Assembly: GCA_011799875.1 (NCBI GenBank)
Contig: CM022298.1
Location: 498,989,357 to 499,053,356, forward strand
Length of the DNA: 64,000 nucleotides
Reading direction: 5' to 3'
Source of the DNA: Thinopyrum elongatum
Lineage: Eukaryota > Streptophyta > Magnoliopsida > Poales > Poaceae
Positions 1-9,171 of this stretch are shown one piece after another. The notes beneath the pieces are model-generated. The model was not told the origin of the DNA. It saw only the letters and a list, made by a program, of their open reading frames with translations, and searched no databases. A program made the position numbers and the translations under genes. The number at the start of each line of letters is the position of its first letter. Position 1 is the stretch's first letter.

Positions 1-1452
1 GCGGTGGTGGTGGTGGAATCTCAGCAGAGCTTCGCTATAAGCACTATGGAGAGGAAGAGGGCTACGAGGGAGAGGGAGGGCAGTGCCATGGCATAGATGT
101 GTGCGGCTACCCTCCCTCTACCCCTCTATATATAGGGGGAAGGGGGGAGGAGGGGGCGCCCTATGGTTTCCCTAGGGGGGCAGGGCGGCGGCCACAAGGG
201 GCAACCCTACATGGGTTTTGGGCACCTCCCCCTAGGAGCCTTAGCCCCCAAGGCAAAGGGGGCGGCTGCCCTAGGGAGGCGCCCCCACCTCTTCTGGCAA
301 CATGGGAGGGGGACTTGGGGGGCGCACAACCCCTTAGTGGGCTGGTGTGCTCCCCCCTTGGCCCATGAGCCCCCCCAACACTTGTCGGGGCCCCCGAAAC
401 CCCTTTCGGTTCTCCTGGCCACAACCCGGTACCCCCGGAACACGTCTGGACTCCAATACCCTTCGTCCTATATATCGATCTTCGCCTCCGGACCATTCCA
501 GAGTTCCTCGTCATGTCTGGGATCTCATCCGGGACTCCAAACAACCTTTGGTTATCACCAAAACAACTCAACTATACTTATATCGTCACCAAACGTTAAG
601 TGTGTAGACCCTGCGGGTTCGAGAACTATGCAGACATGACCGAGACACCTCCAAGGTCAATAACGAATAGCGGGACCTGGATGCCCATATTGGATCCTAC
701 ATATTCTATGAAGATCTTTATCGGTCGAACCTCGATGCCAAGGATTCAGCTAATCCCGTATGTAGTTCCCTTTGTCTATCGGTATGTTACTTGCCCGAGA
801 TTCGATCGTTGGTATCACCATACCTAGTTCAATCTCGTTACCAGCAAGTCTCTTTACTCGTTCCGTAATACAAGATCCCGTGGCTAACTCTTTAGTCACA
901 TTGCTTGCAAGCTTACTGTGATGTTGTATTACCAAATGGGCCCTGAGATACCTCTCCATCATACCGAGTGACAAATCCCAGTCTTGATCCATGCCAACTC
1001 AACAGACACCCTCGGAGACACCTGTAGATCACATTTATAGCCAGTTACGTTGCAATGTTTGGTACACACAAGGTACTCCTCCGGTGTCAGTGAGTTGCAT
1101 GATCTCATGGTCATAGGAATATATACTTGACATGCCGAAAACGATAGCAACAAACTTGATACGATCATATGCTACGTTTATGGTTTGGGTCTTGGCCATC
1201 ACATCATTCTCCTAATGATGTGACCCCGTTATCAAATGACAACTCATGTCTATGGCTAGGAAACCACAGCCATCTTTGATCAACGAGCTAGTTCGGTAGA
1301 GGTTCACTAGGGACATGTTGTTGTCTATGTATCCACACATGTATTTGAGTTTCCGGTCAATACAATTATAGCATGGATAATAAACGATTATCATGAACAA
1401 GGAAATATAATAATAACCACTTTATTATTGCCTCTAGGGCTTATTTCCAACA
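1..1452 (-). mobile_element. Angela/BARE-type Copia LTR, cut by the left window edge
   Basis: Read on the minus strand the segment begins TGTTGGAAATAAGCCC at 1452 and runs leftwards through the typical Angela/WIS/BARE LTR text. It parallels the LTRs at 23392-25130 and 58812-60893. A TATA-like TATATATA lies near 125-132 in a GC-rich promoter tract. The other LTR end is outside the window. The sequence right of 1452 is not a polypurine tract, unlike the one beside the LTR at 60893, so this is the 5' LTR of a minus-strand element extending left or a solo LTR. ORFs predicted in its GC-rich part are not genes. Confidence 0.85.
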
Positions 1453-2960
1453 GGTTCCAGGCACCAGATTCTGGCCTAGGGAGAGTTTGATATTTTGAGA
1501 TTTTCCAAAGTGTCCAAATTGCATATCCAATACAATGGGTGTATCAGACTTTCTGAGATGACTCCAACGAGACCAAGAACACACAAATCAAAGTTCGTAT
1601 GAAGAAATGACAACTAAAACACGAAACTACATGCGCAGACACCAGAGAAGAAGAATGCATTCGGTACAACCATGGCTGGTTGTGTCAGCGCTCATACAAG
1701 TCTCCGATGGTTGCGAAATCAGTCGTAACTTCTGCAATTCTTTGCCAAATTTTTCACGGTTTGTTCCTATGCTAGAGACCTTGAAAGGGAGGGTAAGGCT
1801 CCCCTAGAGACCTTGAATGAAGGGTCTTGTGAAAGATCTAGGGATGAGAGCCAAGGAGGCCTCCTATATATGAACCTCCAATCGTATCCGCTGGAATCAA
1901 TCATCATCAACTCTACCATGTGCGACCACACCTCTATTGCTGCAACTCCAACATAGAATAAGGACAAGACAAGGAATAAGAAAGAGAGACACCGCCACAC
2001 TCTGCACTGGCCTTCAGGTTGGTGCCTTCTCCACCGGTGCTACCATGTCGTTCTCTTTCTCTGACTCGATGTCGGCTTGTAACTTGTCTCTCGCCTCTAT
2101 GTTATCCATCCATATGTTTTGAGTAATTGTTAGTTCTCGGGGAATAAAGGATGAACTCTAGTTGTATTTGAGTGAACACATATGCGAGATATGAAATCCC
2201 CTTTTGCATGTTTATGTTAATGTTCTTCCTAATGTTGGGTGAAGTGCACCATACAACATTTGCCTATTTGGACACAAGGATATTACTATCCCGATAAAAC
2301 GGGGAGCGAAGATATTGCGCTGACATAAGCTACCTCCTTCCTTGAGACCTTGTTGATATCTGTGTGATGGTTGGAAGTGGAGGTAAAGAGGTGATAGTAA
2401 TATCCTCCCTTCCTTCTCTGATCATTTGATAGAGGAATAACAGAGACCGCCCATTGGCCATGTCCATGGGGAGACACTTAATTATCGTTATCGTAACCTG
2501 AATGTGGGGATGAACGATAGTGGCGTTTGTGATATGTGGTTGTTGCATGTATGCACGCATACTATACCCGGCTCCGCCCACTTATAGAAACAATGCAAAG
2601 TGATTTAGTTATCCGCATCCTAAAACTATGCTTGTGCATATATTACGTAGGTCGCACTAGTAGTGAGGACTTCGAACCCCTGAGAATGCCTCGATTGCTC
2701 AAGCACCGCCTAACTTAGTTTAGTCTCTTTCTATTTCAATTTTTTCTTTGTCGCTCATATTTAGTAATTTACCCCCTTTTAACGTTTTTATAACAACCAA
2801 TATGATAAACTATTTCTAGACTACGGTCTAGGTGCAAAAGTAGCTGTGTCCGTGACAACGTAGTTGCGGGATTGGTAGTTGCCAGGGCGACGCTCCCTGT
2901 GGATTCGACAAATCTTATTTATCAGGAAATACAACACCCATGTGCACTTGTAGGCCATCA
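1453..2960 (+). mobile_element. LTR-like segment of unassigned retrotransposon
   Basis: No coding region is recognisable. The stretch has a TATA-like CTATATAT near 1864-1871 followed by leader-like sequence, and ends ...GGCCATCA at 2960. Directly after that, Harbinger transposase coding sequence begins, so 2960/2961 looks like an insertion boundary with a CA-ending LTR. Its start is probably hidden left of, or interrupted by, the Angela LTR ending at 1452, so no TSD can be tested. Assignment as an LTR is inference from the CA end, the promoter-like core and general similarity to Triticeae Gypsy LTR text. Confidence 0.4.
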
Positions 2961-3533
2961 TCTTTTGATTTGACACTCTTTCTTTGGCATGCCATGGTCT
3001 CATGACGACATCAATGTGCTGCAATGGTCTCCATTGTCTGCAAGGTTGTGTGCAAGCCAAACTCCTAAGTGCAACTATATCCTCATCGATCATGATTATA
3101 ACATGGTTTACTTTGTGATGGTATCTAACCTCCGTGGGTGATTTTCATCAACACCATCTCCGAACCAAGGCTTAAAAAAAGATGTCACTTTGCCCAAAGG
3201 CAAGAATCTGCTAGAAAGGATGTCGAGAGAGCATTTCGAGTGCTCCAAACCCATTTTGCATTTATTCGTGGACCTGCTAAATTATCGAGAATTATTGTGG
3301 GAGGTGATGGCAACTTGTGTGATCATGCACAACGTAATTGTGGAGGATGAGAGTGATTCAGATCGCCATGATCTAGGTTTTCAAAATGTGGGTGATCCTA
3401 TATTGCTTCCAGAGCAGAGTCTATGAAATTTGAGAATTTTATCCAAATGCATCATCAAATTCTACATCGAGTAACTCACAATCGGTTGTAGAATGATATG
3501 ATTAAGCATCTTTGGACGTTTCATATAGGCAAC
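2961..3533 (+). pseudogene. PIF/Harbinger transposase pseudogene, first part
   Basis: Translated pieces match the C-terminal half of plant PIF/Harbinger DDE transposases. They include a block with HSFFGMPWSHDDINVLQ (from about 2974), then SARKDVERAF (about 3210-3240) and CVIMHNVIVEDE (about 3315-3350), which holds the end of the catalytic domain. The reading frame changes near 3300 and there are stops near 3109 (TGA) and in the final helix (TAG after HNRL). The last codons read HIGN and continue without loss at 43016 after removal of the inserted Athila element. The gene encoded a cut-and-paste transposase; this copy cannot make one. Confidence 0.75.
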
Positions 3534-4553
3534 TGATAACCCACAAGTATAGGGGATCGCAATAGTTTTCGAGGGTAGAGTATTCAACCCAAATTTATAG
3601 ATTCGACACAAGGGGAGCCAAAGAATACTTGTAAGTATTAGCAGTTGAGTTGTCAATTCAACCACACCTGGAGATTAATTATCTGCAGCAATATGATCAG
3701 TAGCATAGTAATATGATAGTTTTGATAGCAGTGATGATAGTAATAGTAACAGTAACAGTGATAGCAATGATTTTGTAGCAAGTGTAACAGTAACAGCAGT
3801 AGTAGTAACTTAGCAAGAACAGTATATGGAAAATTCGTAGGCATTGGATCGGTGAATTCGTTGGATGATATTCATCATATAACAGTCATAACCTAGGGCG
3901 ATACGGCACTAGCTCCAATTCATAAATATAATGTAGGCATGTATTCCGTAAATAGTCATACGTGCTTATGGAAAGAACTTGCATGACATCTTTTGTCCTA
4001 CCCTCCCATGGCAGCGGGGTCCATAAGGAAACTAAGGGATATTAAGGCCTCCTTTTAATAGAGAACCGGAACAAAGCATTAACACATAGTGAATACATGA
4101 ACTCCTCAAACTACGGTCATCACCGGAAAGTATCCCGATTATTGTCACACCGGGGTTTACAGATCATAACCCGTAATAGGTAAATATGACTTGCAAGGTC
4201 GGATCTAGAACATAGATATAATAGTGATAACATAAACGGTTCAGATCTGAAATCATGGCACCCGGGCCCAAAGTGACAAGTATTAAGCATGGCAAAGTCA
4301 TAACAACATCAATCTTAGAACATAATGGATACTAGGGATCAAGCCCTAACAGAACTAACTCGATTACGTGATGCATCTCATCCAACTCCTCACCGACCAG
4401 CGAGCCTACGAAGGAATTACTCACTACCGGTGGGGAGCATCATGGAATTGGTGATGGAGAAGGGTTGGTGATGACGAAGATCGAAGATCCCCCTCTCCGG
4501 AGCCCCAAACGGACTCCAGATCTGGCCTCCCGATGAAGAACAGGAGGTGGCGG
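3534..4553 (-). repeat. 3' LTR remnant of Athila copy 2
   Basis: Colinear with the LTRs at 12121-13532 and 41612-43010, including the degenerate AGT/AAC-rich microsatellite at about 3705-3830 and the conserved block TTTTGTCCTACCCTCCC near 3989. The LTR breaks off at GGTGGCGGC and continues directly in internal sequence (CCAGCTAGAGAGCG) that in copy 1 lies at about 14632. About 400 bp of LTR and 1.1 kb of internal DNA are missing. The joined ends share GCGGC (4550-4554), suggesting a short-homology deletion. Confidence 0.88.
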
Positions 4554-5566
4554 CCAGCTAGAGAGCGAAAACGGTCATGAACATGCATTATGCATAAGTA
4601 ACATTGGATACTAGCATGAGTAGGATATGAACACCATGAACATAAATATCATAGAGGCTATGTTGGTTTTGATTCAACTACAAGCATGAACATGTGCCAA
4701 GTCAAGCCACTTGAAACATTCAGAGGAGGATACCATATCATCATACCACATCACAATTATTTTAATGCATGTTGACATCCAAGATAAATCATTATCCACT
4801 CCTAACTACTTAAGCATGGCATGAGAAACTATAATCTCTAATTGTCATTGCAAACATGTTTGATCATAATAGGCTGAATCATGGATACTAGGTTAAACAT
4901 ATTTACAAAAACAGAACAAGTTGAGTTCATACCCGTTTCTCTCTGTCACGGCCAGTTCATCAAATATCGTCATCGTTGCCTTTCACTTGCACGACCGAAC
5001 GATATGAAAATAATAATAGTGCAAGAGTGCCGTGGACTAAGCTGGAATCTGCAAACATTTTATTCAAAAAGGAGAAGACAAGGTAATATGGGTTCTTTAT
5101 TAGATCAATATCAATGCATATGAGAGCCACTCAACAATTTCATCGTGGTCTTCTCCTCGGTACGACTCAATAAAAAGAAGAGAATTTCAGAGAAACACAC
5201 TGAAATATTTTTGGAGTTTTAGTTTTTCTTGAAGAAAGCAAATTAAAGAGAGAAAAAATGAGAAAAACTATTTACATGGGAGAGCTCCCAACAAGCAAAA
5301 GAAGAACAAGGAAATCTTTTTGGATTTTATTTTAACATTACAACTAATTTAAACTAGAAAGAAAAATAAAAAAGAAGCGAGAAATATTTTTGGGTTTTCT
5401 CAAAGTTTTTCAAACATACAAGAAGAAAGCAAGAAAATAAATCTAGCATGGATAATACAATGAAAAGTATGAACACTGACAACTGGAATGAAATGTGTGA
5501 ACATGAATGTAATGTCAGTGGAAATACGTACTCCCCCAAGCTTAGGCTTTTGGCCTAGCTTGGTTA
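4554..5566 (-). other. Non-coding 3' internal region of Athila copy 2
   Basis: No gene. The sequence parallels 14632-15183 plus 17702-18140 of copy 1. It is an AT-rich spacer with A-rich tracts (about 5165-5450), ending in CCCCCAAGCTTAGGCTTTTGGCC next to the ATHILA ORF stop. The uninterrupted state of this copy near 5103-5113 marks the site where the solo LTR 15184-17701 sits in copy 1. Confidence 0.8.
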
Positions 5567-6586
5567 TCACCACTCGTAGTAGCCATCCGGTCCCACATTG
5601 AAGTGTTGTGGAGCAGGCACTTGAGCGTCCCACTCCTGAGGCTCCTCCTCTGCCTCTACCTGGGCGTTCCAGTAGGCAATAATATCCTCAGGCATGATCC
5701 TGTATCCGCCCCTGGCAATAGAACCAAACAAAGCAGGTGCAGGCAACGGAATAATATCACGGGTTTCCACACTGAAAACCAAGTTGTAAGGAATATTATT
5801 AATAGAATCATCAATATCAGTAAACTAGTGATCTTTCATCGCCTGGTGATCCAAATAAACCTTGGGTAAATGGTAATCATGTTGGCGAATCTGAACGTTA
5901 AAGTGACTCTCTAAACGAGTAGCATAAATGCCACCATGGATTTTGCCCTTGGTTTTGTTAAGGTGCAGACGATGTGCAATAATGGCCCCGAGGCTATAAC
6001 TGTTATCGCCGTAAAGTGCGCGGCGTAAAATGGCGAAGTCAGGAGCACTGAGTGCACCGACTTTCTCTCTAGCAACTAAACACTTAGCAATGAATAGAGC
6101 AAAATAATGCACAGCAGGAAACTGCAAACTAGTAGTAGTGACACTCGACACGCCTCTCTCATCTCCCACTGACAGAGTACGATAAAAGCCCTCGAACTCC
6201 GCAGGCCTAGGCTCTCTTATTTCCCCGTCAGAAGGGATCAAGCATACGTCGCAAAAATCAGTGAATGGCATCTGACGGGTTTCAGCATATAAATTAAACT
6301 GCACCTCAGGGGGGTTATTCCTACTCAGAAAATGAAAATTTTGCACAAAGGAATTTGTAAGGAGATGGTATTGTTCACACTCAGATGCGATGAAGTCGGT
6401 GAGACCAGCATTAGCAGCAAATTGTGCGAACTCTTGACGGATCCCGGCTCCATCCATGAAGGGGTTATGCAGCCATTCGCACGGCCGCACCTCCGCCCTT
6501 CTCCGAGTTTGGAGGTCATTGTCCGATGACTCCCCAATGACTCCCTTAGAGCTCTTCTTGGAGAAAAACTTCCTAAAGAAACTCAT
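5567..6586 (-). pseudogene. ATHILA-type ORF of copy 2 (one in-frame stop)
   Basis: The ATG at 6586 opens a frame of 253 codons to a TAG at 5825-5827. The same frame then continues about 85 codons to 5567, so the ancestral protein was about 339 residues. Short signatures shared with the intact copy 1 ORF are FPAVHYFALF, GDNSYSLGAIIA and GGIYATRL, and both begin with a basic, serine-rich stretch (FFSKKSSKG here). Outside these motifs the two proteins differ at most positions, although the surrounding elements are nearly identical. The resemblance is to the ATHILA ORF family (Pfam ATHILA, PF03078), whose function is unknown. No signal peptide or membrane segment is visible, so an envelope role is not supported. 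Confidence 0.75.
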
Positions 6587-7372
6587 CTTATTCCTATGAA
6601 TAACATTCTGAAAATTTTAGTCCACAAATTTTTTGTCCACAAAACTTCACAAGATTGATATCAACTACTCATAAGGAGGCATAGAGGCTATACTGAGCAT
6701 TCAAACTACTTAGAACTCTAAGAATTCAACATGCAAGCTCATCTACAGCAGCACCAAGAGTAGCTAATTATTCAAAATGTAATCTACTAAAGCAAAAACT
6801 AATTGGAGCAATGGAGGAGTCACATACCAAGTAGTAATCCCCCACAACAGTTTCATAAACGGAGCTTCGAGCAAAGAGATCGAAATCCACGGGTTTGAGA
6901 GCATGAACACGAGAGAGAGAACAATGGTGATTTTTCTCTGGAGGTAGGTGATGACATGGGCTAAAGAGATAAGTGATGGGGCCCACGTGGGGACCACAAC
7001 CCACCAGGGCGCGCCTGGGGCTGCTGGCGCGCCCAGGTGGGTTGTGCCCACCTGGTGCAACCCCCTCTGATGTTATTTGTACTAAAAATTCAGAAATATT
7101 CAGGAAAAAGCGTATTAAATTTTCAGGGCATTCTGAGAACTTTTATTTTTGGGTCATTTTTTTATTGCACCGGAAATTCAGAAAACAGACAAAGCATGGC
7201 ATTTTATTTTATTTAACTAAGAAAAACAGAGAATAAAAGTTGGGAGCAGAAGGTTGTGCTTACTAAATTCATCAACTTCATACCTCTCGAAAATGATCCA
7301 TTAATAAGGTTGATCAAGTCTTATTAACAACCACCTTCGATTAGCATGAAACCGAAGAACTTTCGTAAAACA
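6587..7372 (-). other. Spacer between ATHILA ORF and gag-protease, Athila copy 2
   Basis: No gene. The spacer holds a strong imperfect palindrome (about 6987-7049) whose arms contain ACAACCCACCAGGGCGCGCC and GGCGCGCCCAGGTGGGTTGT. The same hairpin is present in the LTRs. The matching spacers are 19239-19920 in copy 1 and 63606-64000 in copy 3. ORFs called across it on either strand have no support. Confidence 0.75.
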
Positions 7373-8146
7373 CTAAGTTACCTCAACGGGGATATGCATG
7401 TCCCCAACAATAAGCATTTCATATTTCTTTTTGGCAGTAGATAGAGGTAGTTGAAAACTTCCAATAGTGAGTGTCGGAGATTTTTCAATAACATTAATAC
7501 CATTCACTTGGAATTGTTTCTTTGAAAAGTGCACCGTGTGTTCATTACCATTGATATGAAAAGTGACCTTGCTTTTACTGCAATCAATAACAGCCCCTGC
7601 AGTATTCAAAATGGGTCTACCAAGGATAATCGACATATTGTCGTCCTCGGGCATCTCAAGTATAACAAAGTCAGTTAAGATAGTAACATTTGCAACAACA
7701 ACAGGCACATCCTCACAAATACCGATGGGTATGACAGTTGATTTGTCAGCCATTTGCAAAGATATTTCAGTAGGTGTGAGTTTATTCAAATCAAGTCTTT
7801 TATATAAAGAGAAAGGCATAACACTAACACCAGCTCCTAGATCACACAAAGCACTTTTAACACAATTTCTTTTGATGGAGCAAGGTATAGTTGGTATTAC
7901 GGATCTCCAAGTTTTTTAGGTACTCCATCCTTAAAAGAATAATTAGCAAGCATGGTGGAGATTTCAGCTTATGGTATTTTTCTCTTATTAGTGATGATGT
8001 ATTTCGTATATTTTGCATAAGGGGCCATCTTTAATATATCAGTCAAACGAGTGCGCAAAAAGACTGGCCTAAGCATTTTAGCAAAGCGTTCAAATTCTTC
8101 ATCATCTTTTTTCTTGGTTGATTTAGGTGGAAAGGGCATAGGTTTT
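7373..8146 (-). pseudogene. gag-protease of Athila copy 2, C-terminal part
   Basis: The minus-strand frame from about 7849 down to the stop at 7373 encodes the retropepsin-like domain. The catalytic-site motif is CDLGAGVSVMPFS, and ILGRPILNTAGAVIDC forms the second conserved block. Upstream towards 8146 the frame is broken: a TAA at 7969-7971 replaces a codon intact in copy 1, and a one-base loss near 7897 shifts the frame. The piece ends with KPMPFPPKSTKKKDDEEF next to the Tat element. Its N-terminal continuation is 37932-39958, joined through the TSD GTTTT. Retropepsin would process the Gag precursor in the virus-like particle. Confidence 0.85.
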
Positions 8147-9069
8147 TGTCGGTGCAACAAACCTTCATGTATGTTGCCCAGATTGTACACAGGCGCAATG
8201 GCGAGGATGCGGCAGCACCAAGCTCCCAAGACGAAACCAAGCCAGAGAGATAGCTCTTTGAGGAATTAAAGGGCGGGTCAAGAAGACCAAGACAAGCCAA
8301 GGGAACAAGATGTCGCTAAGAAAAGACCTCCCTTACCAGGCAGGCAAGCCTGGTCAGGTCGAGACCTCACCAAGAACAAGTCCCAAGATTTCCCCGGCAG
8401 GCTTGCCGGGGCCGCCAAGGGCAAATATCCCCGCCAAGACTCCACCGCTCCACCGCACAGCGACGCAAGTCACTTATCAGTGTGGTGTCGAGCCCCCAAG
8501 TGATTAAGTGGCTGTCATTTGGCACGTGGCAGCCATTTGGAAGGGAGATTCCCCCTATATGACACCCGTCCAGAGGCGTGTCATGCAGACAGGTAGAAGA
8601 TGGTTAAGCGGCGCGGCAGGCTTGCCGGGCTGCATCCTCAGCGTGACACCTAGCAGTGCATTTAATGCACTTTGTCCTAACTGCCAGAGTTAGGTATGAT
8701 AGCACTGTGGGCTATCTAATCAGTAGATAATGACTATTTTGCCACTGTGGCAACCCCTTAGCCTATAAAAGGAGGGCCATGGCAACCTAAAAAAGGATTC
8801 GGACCCTTGTACACTCATATGCGCGTAGCTGCTCTCCCCAAGGCGACCTTGCCGGGCTTGAGCGCTGCGTGTCCACCACGGTCCTCTCTTCAATCCACCA
8901 AAGCAGGAGTAGGGTTTTACGCTTCTCAGCGGCCCAAACCTGGGTAAAAACTACCAGCGTCACTACTGTCGTGCTGTTCCATGGCTTCCGCTCTTTGTGC
9001 TACATGATCTCCCCCTGCCGAACCACAAGGGGCTGATGGCCCCATAGGTGATTGTGTTCCACCACGACA
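8147..9069 (+). repeat. 5' LTR of Tat-type element
   Basis: Same length (923 bp) as the 3' LTR, with scattered single-base differences, for example TGTCGGTGC here and TGTCAGTGC at 37009. A TATA box CTATAAAAGG lies at 8763-8772, and transcription is expected to begin about 30 bp downstream. It ends CCACGACA at 9069, followed two bases later by the primer-binding site. Confidence 0.92.
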
Positions 9070-9071
9070 TC

Positions 9072-9089
9072 TTTGGCGCGCCAGGTAGG
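9072..9089 (+). other. Primer-binding site of Tat-type element
   Basis: The sequence TTTGGCGCGCCAGGTAGG starts two bases after the 5' LTR. TGGCGCGCCAGGTAGG is the usual primer-binding text of plant Tat Gypsy elements, where a host tRNA 3' end primes minus-strand synthesis. I do not assign the tRNA species. Confidence 0.7.
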
Positions 9090-9171
9090 AGGAAGCGCTT
9101 GCGTGAACCCGAGGTTGTGAACAGTGCATCAATCTTCATCATCATATTCTTCATCATTAGCTTCATCATCC

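Noticed and set aside
99..639. Several overlapping ORFs on both strands in GC-rich sequence
   Set aside because: They lie in the GC-rich promoter part of an Angela-type LTR; homologous ORFs recur at 24432-24805, 31412-31777 and 59020-59975, with no conserved protein.
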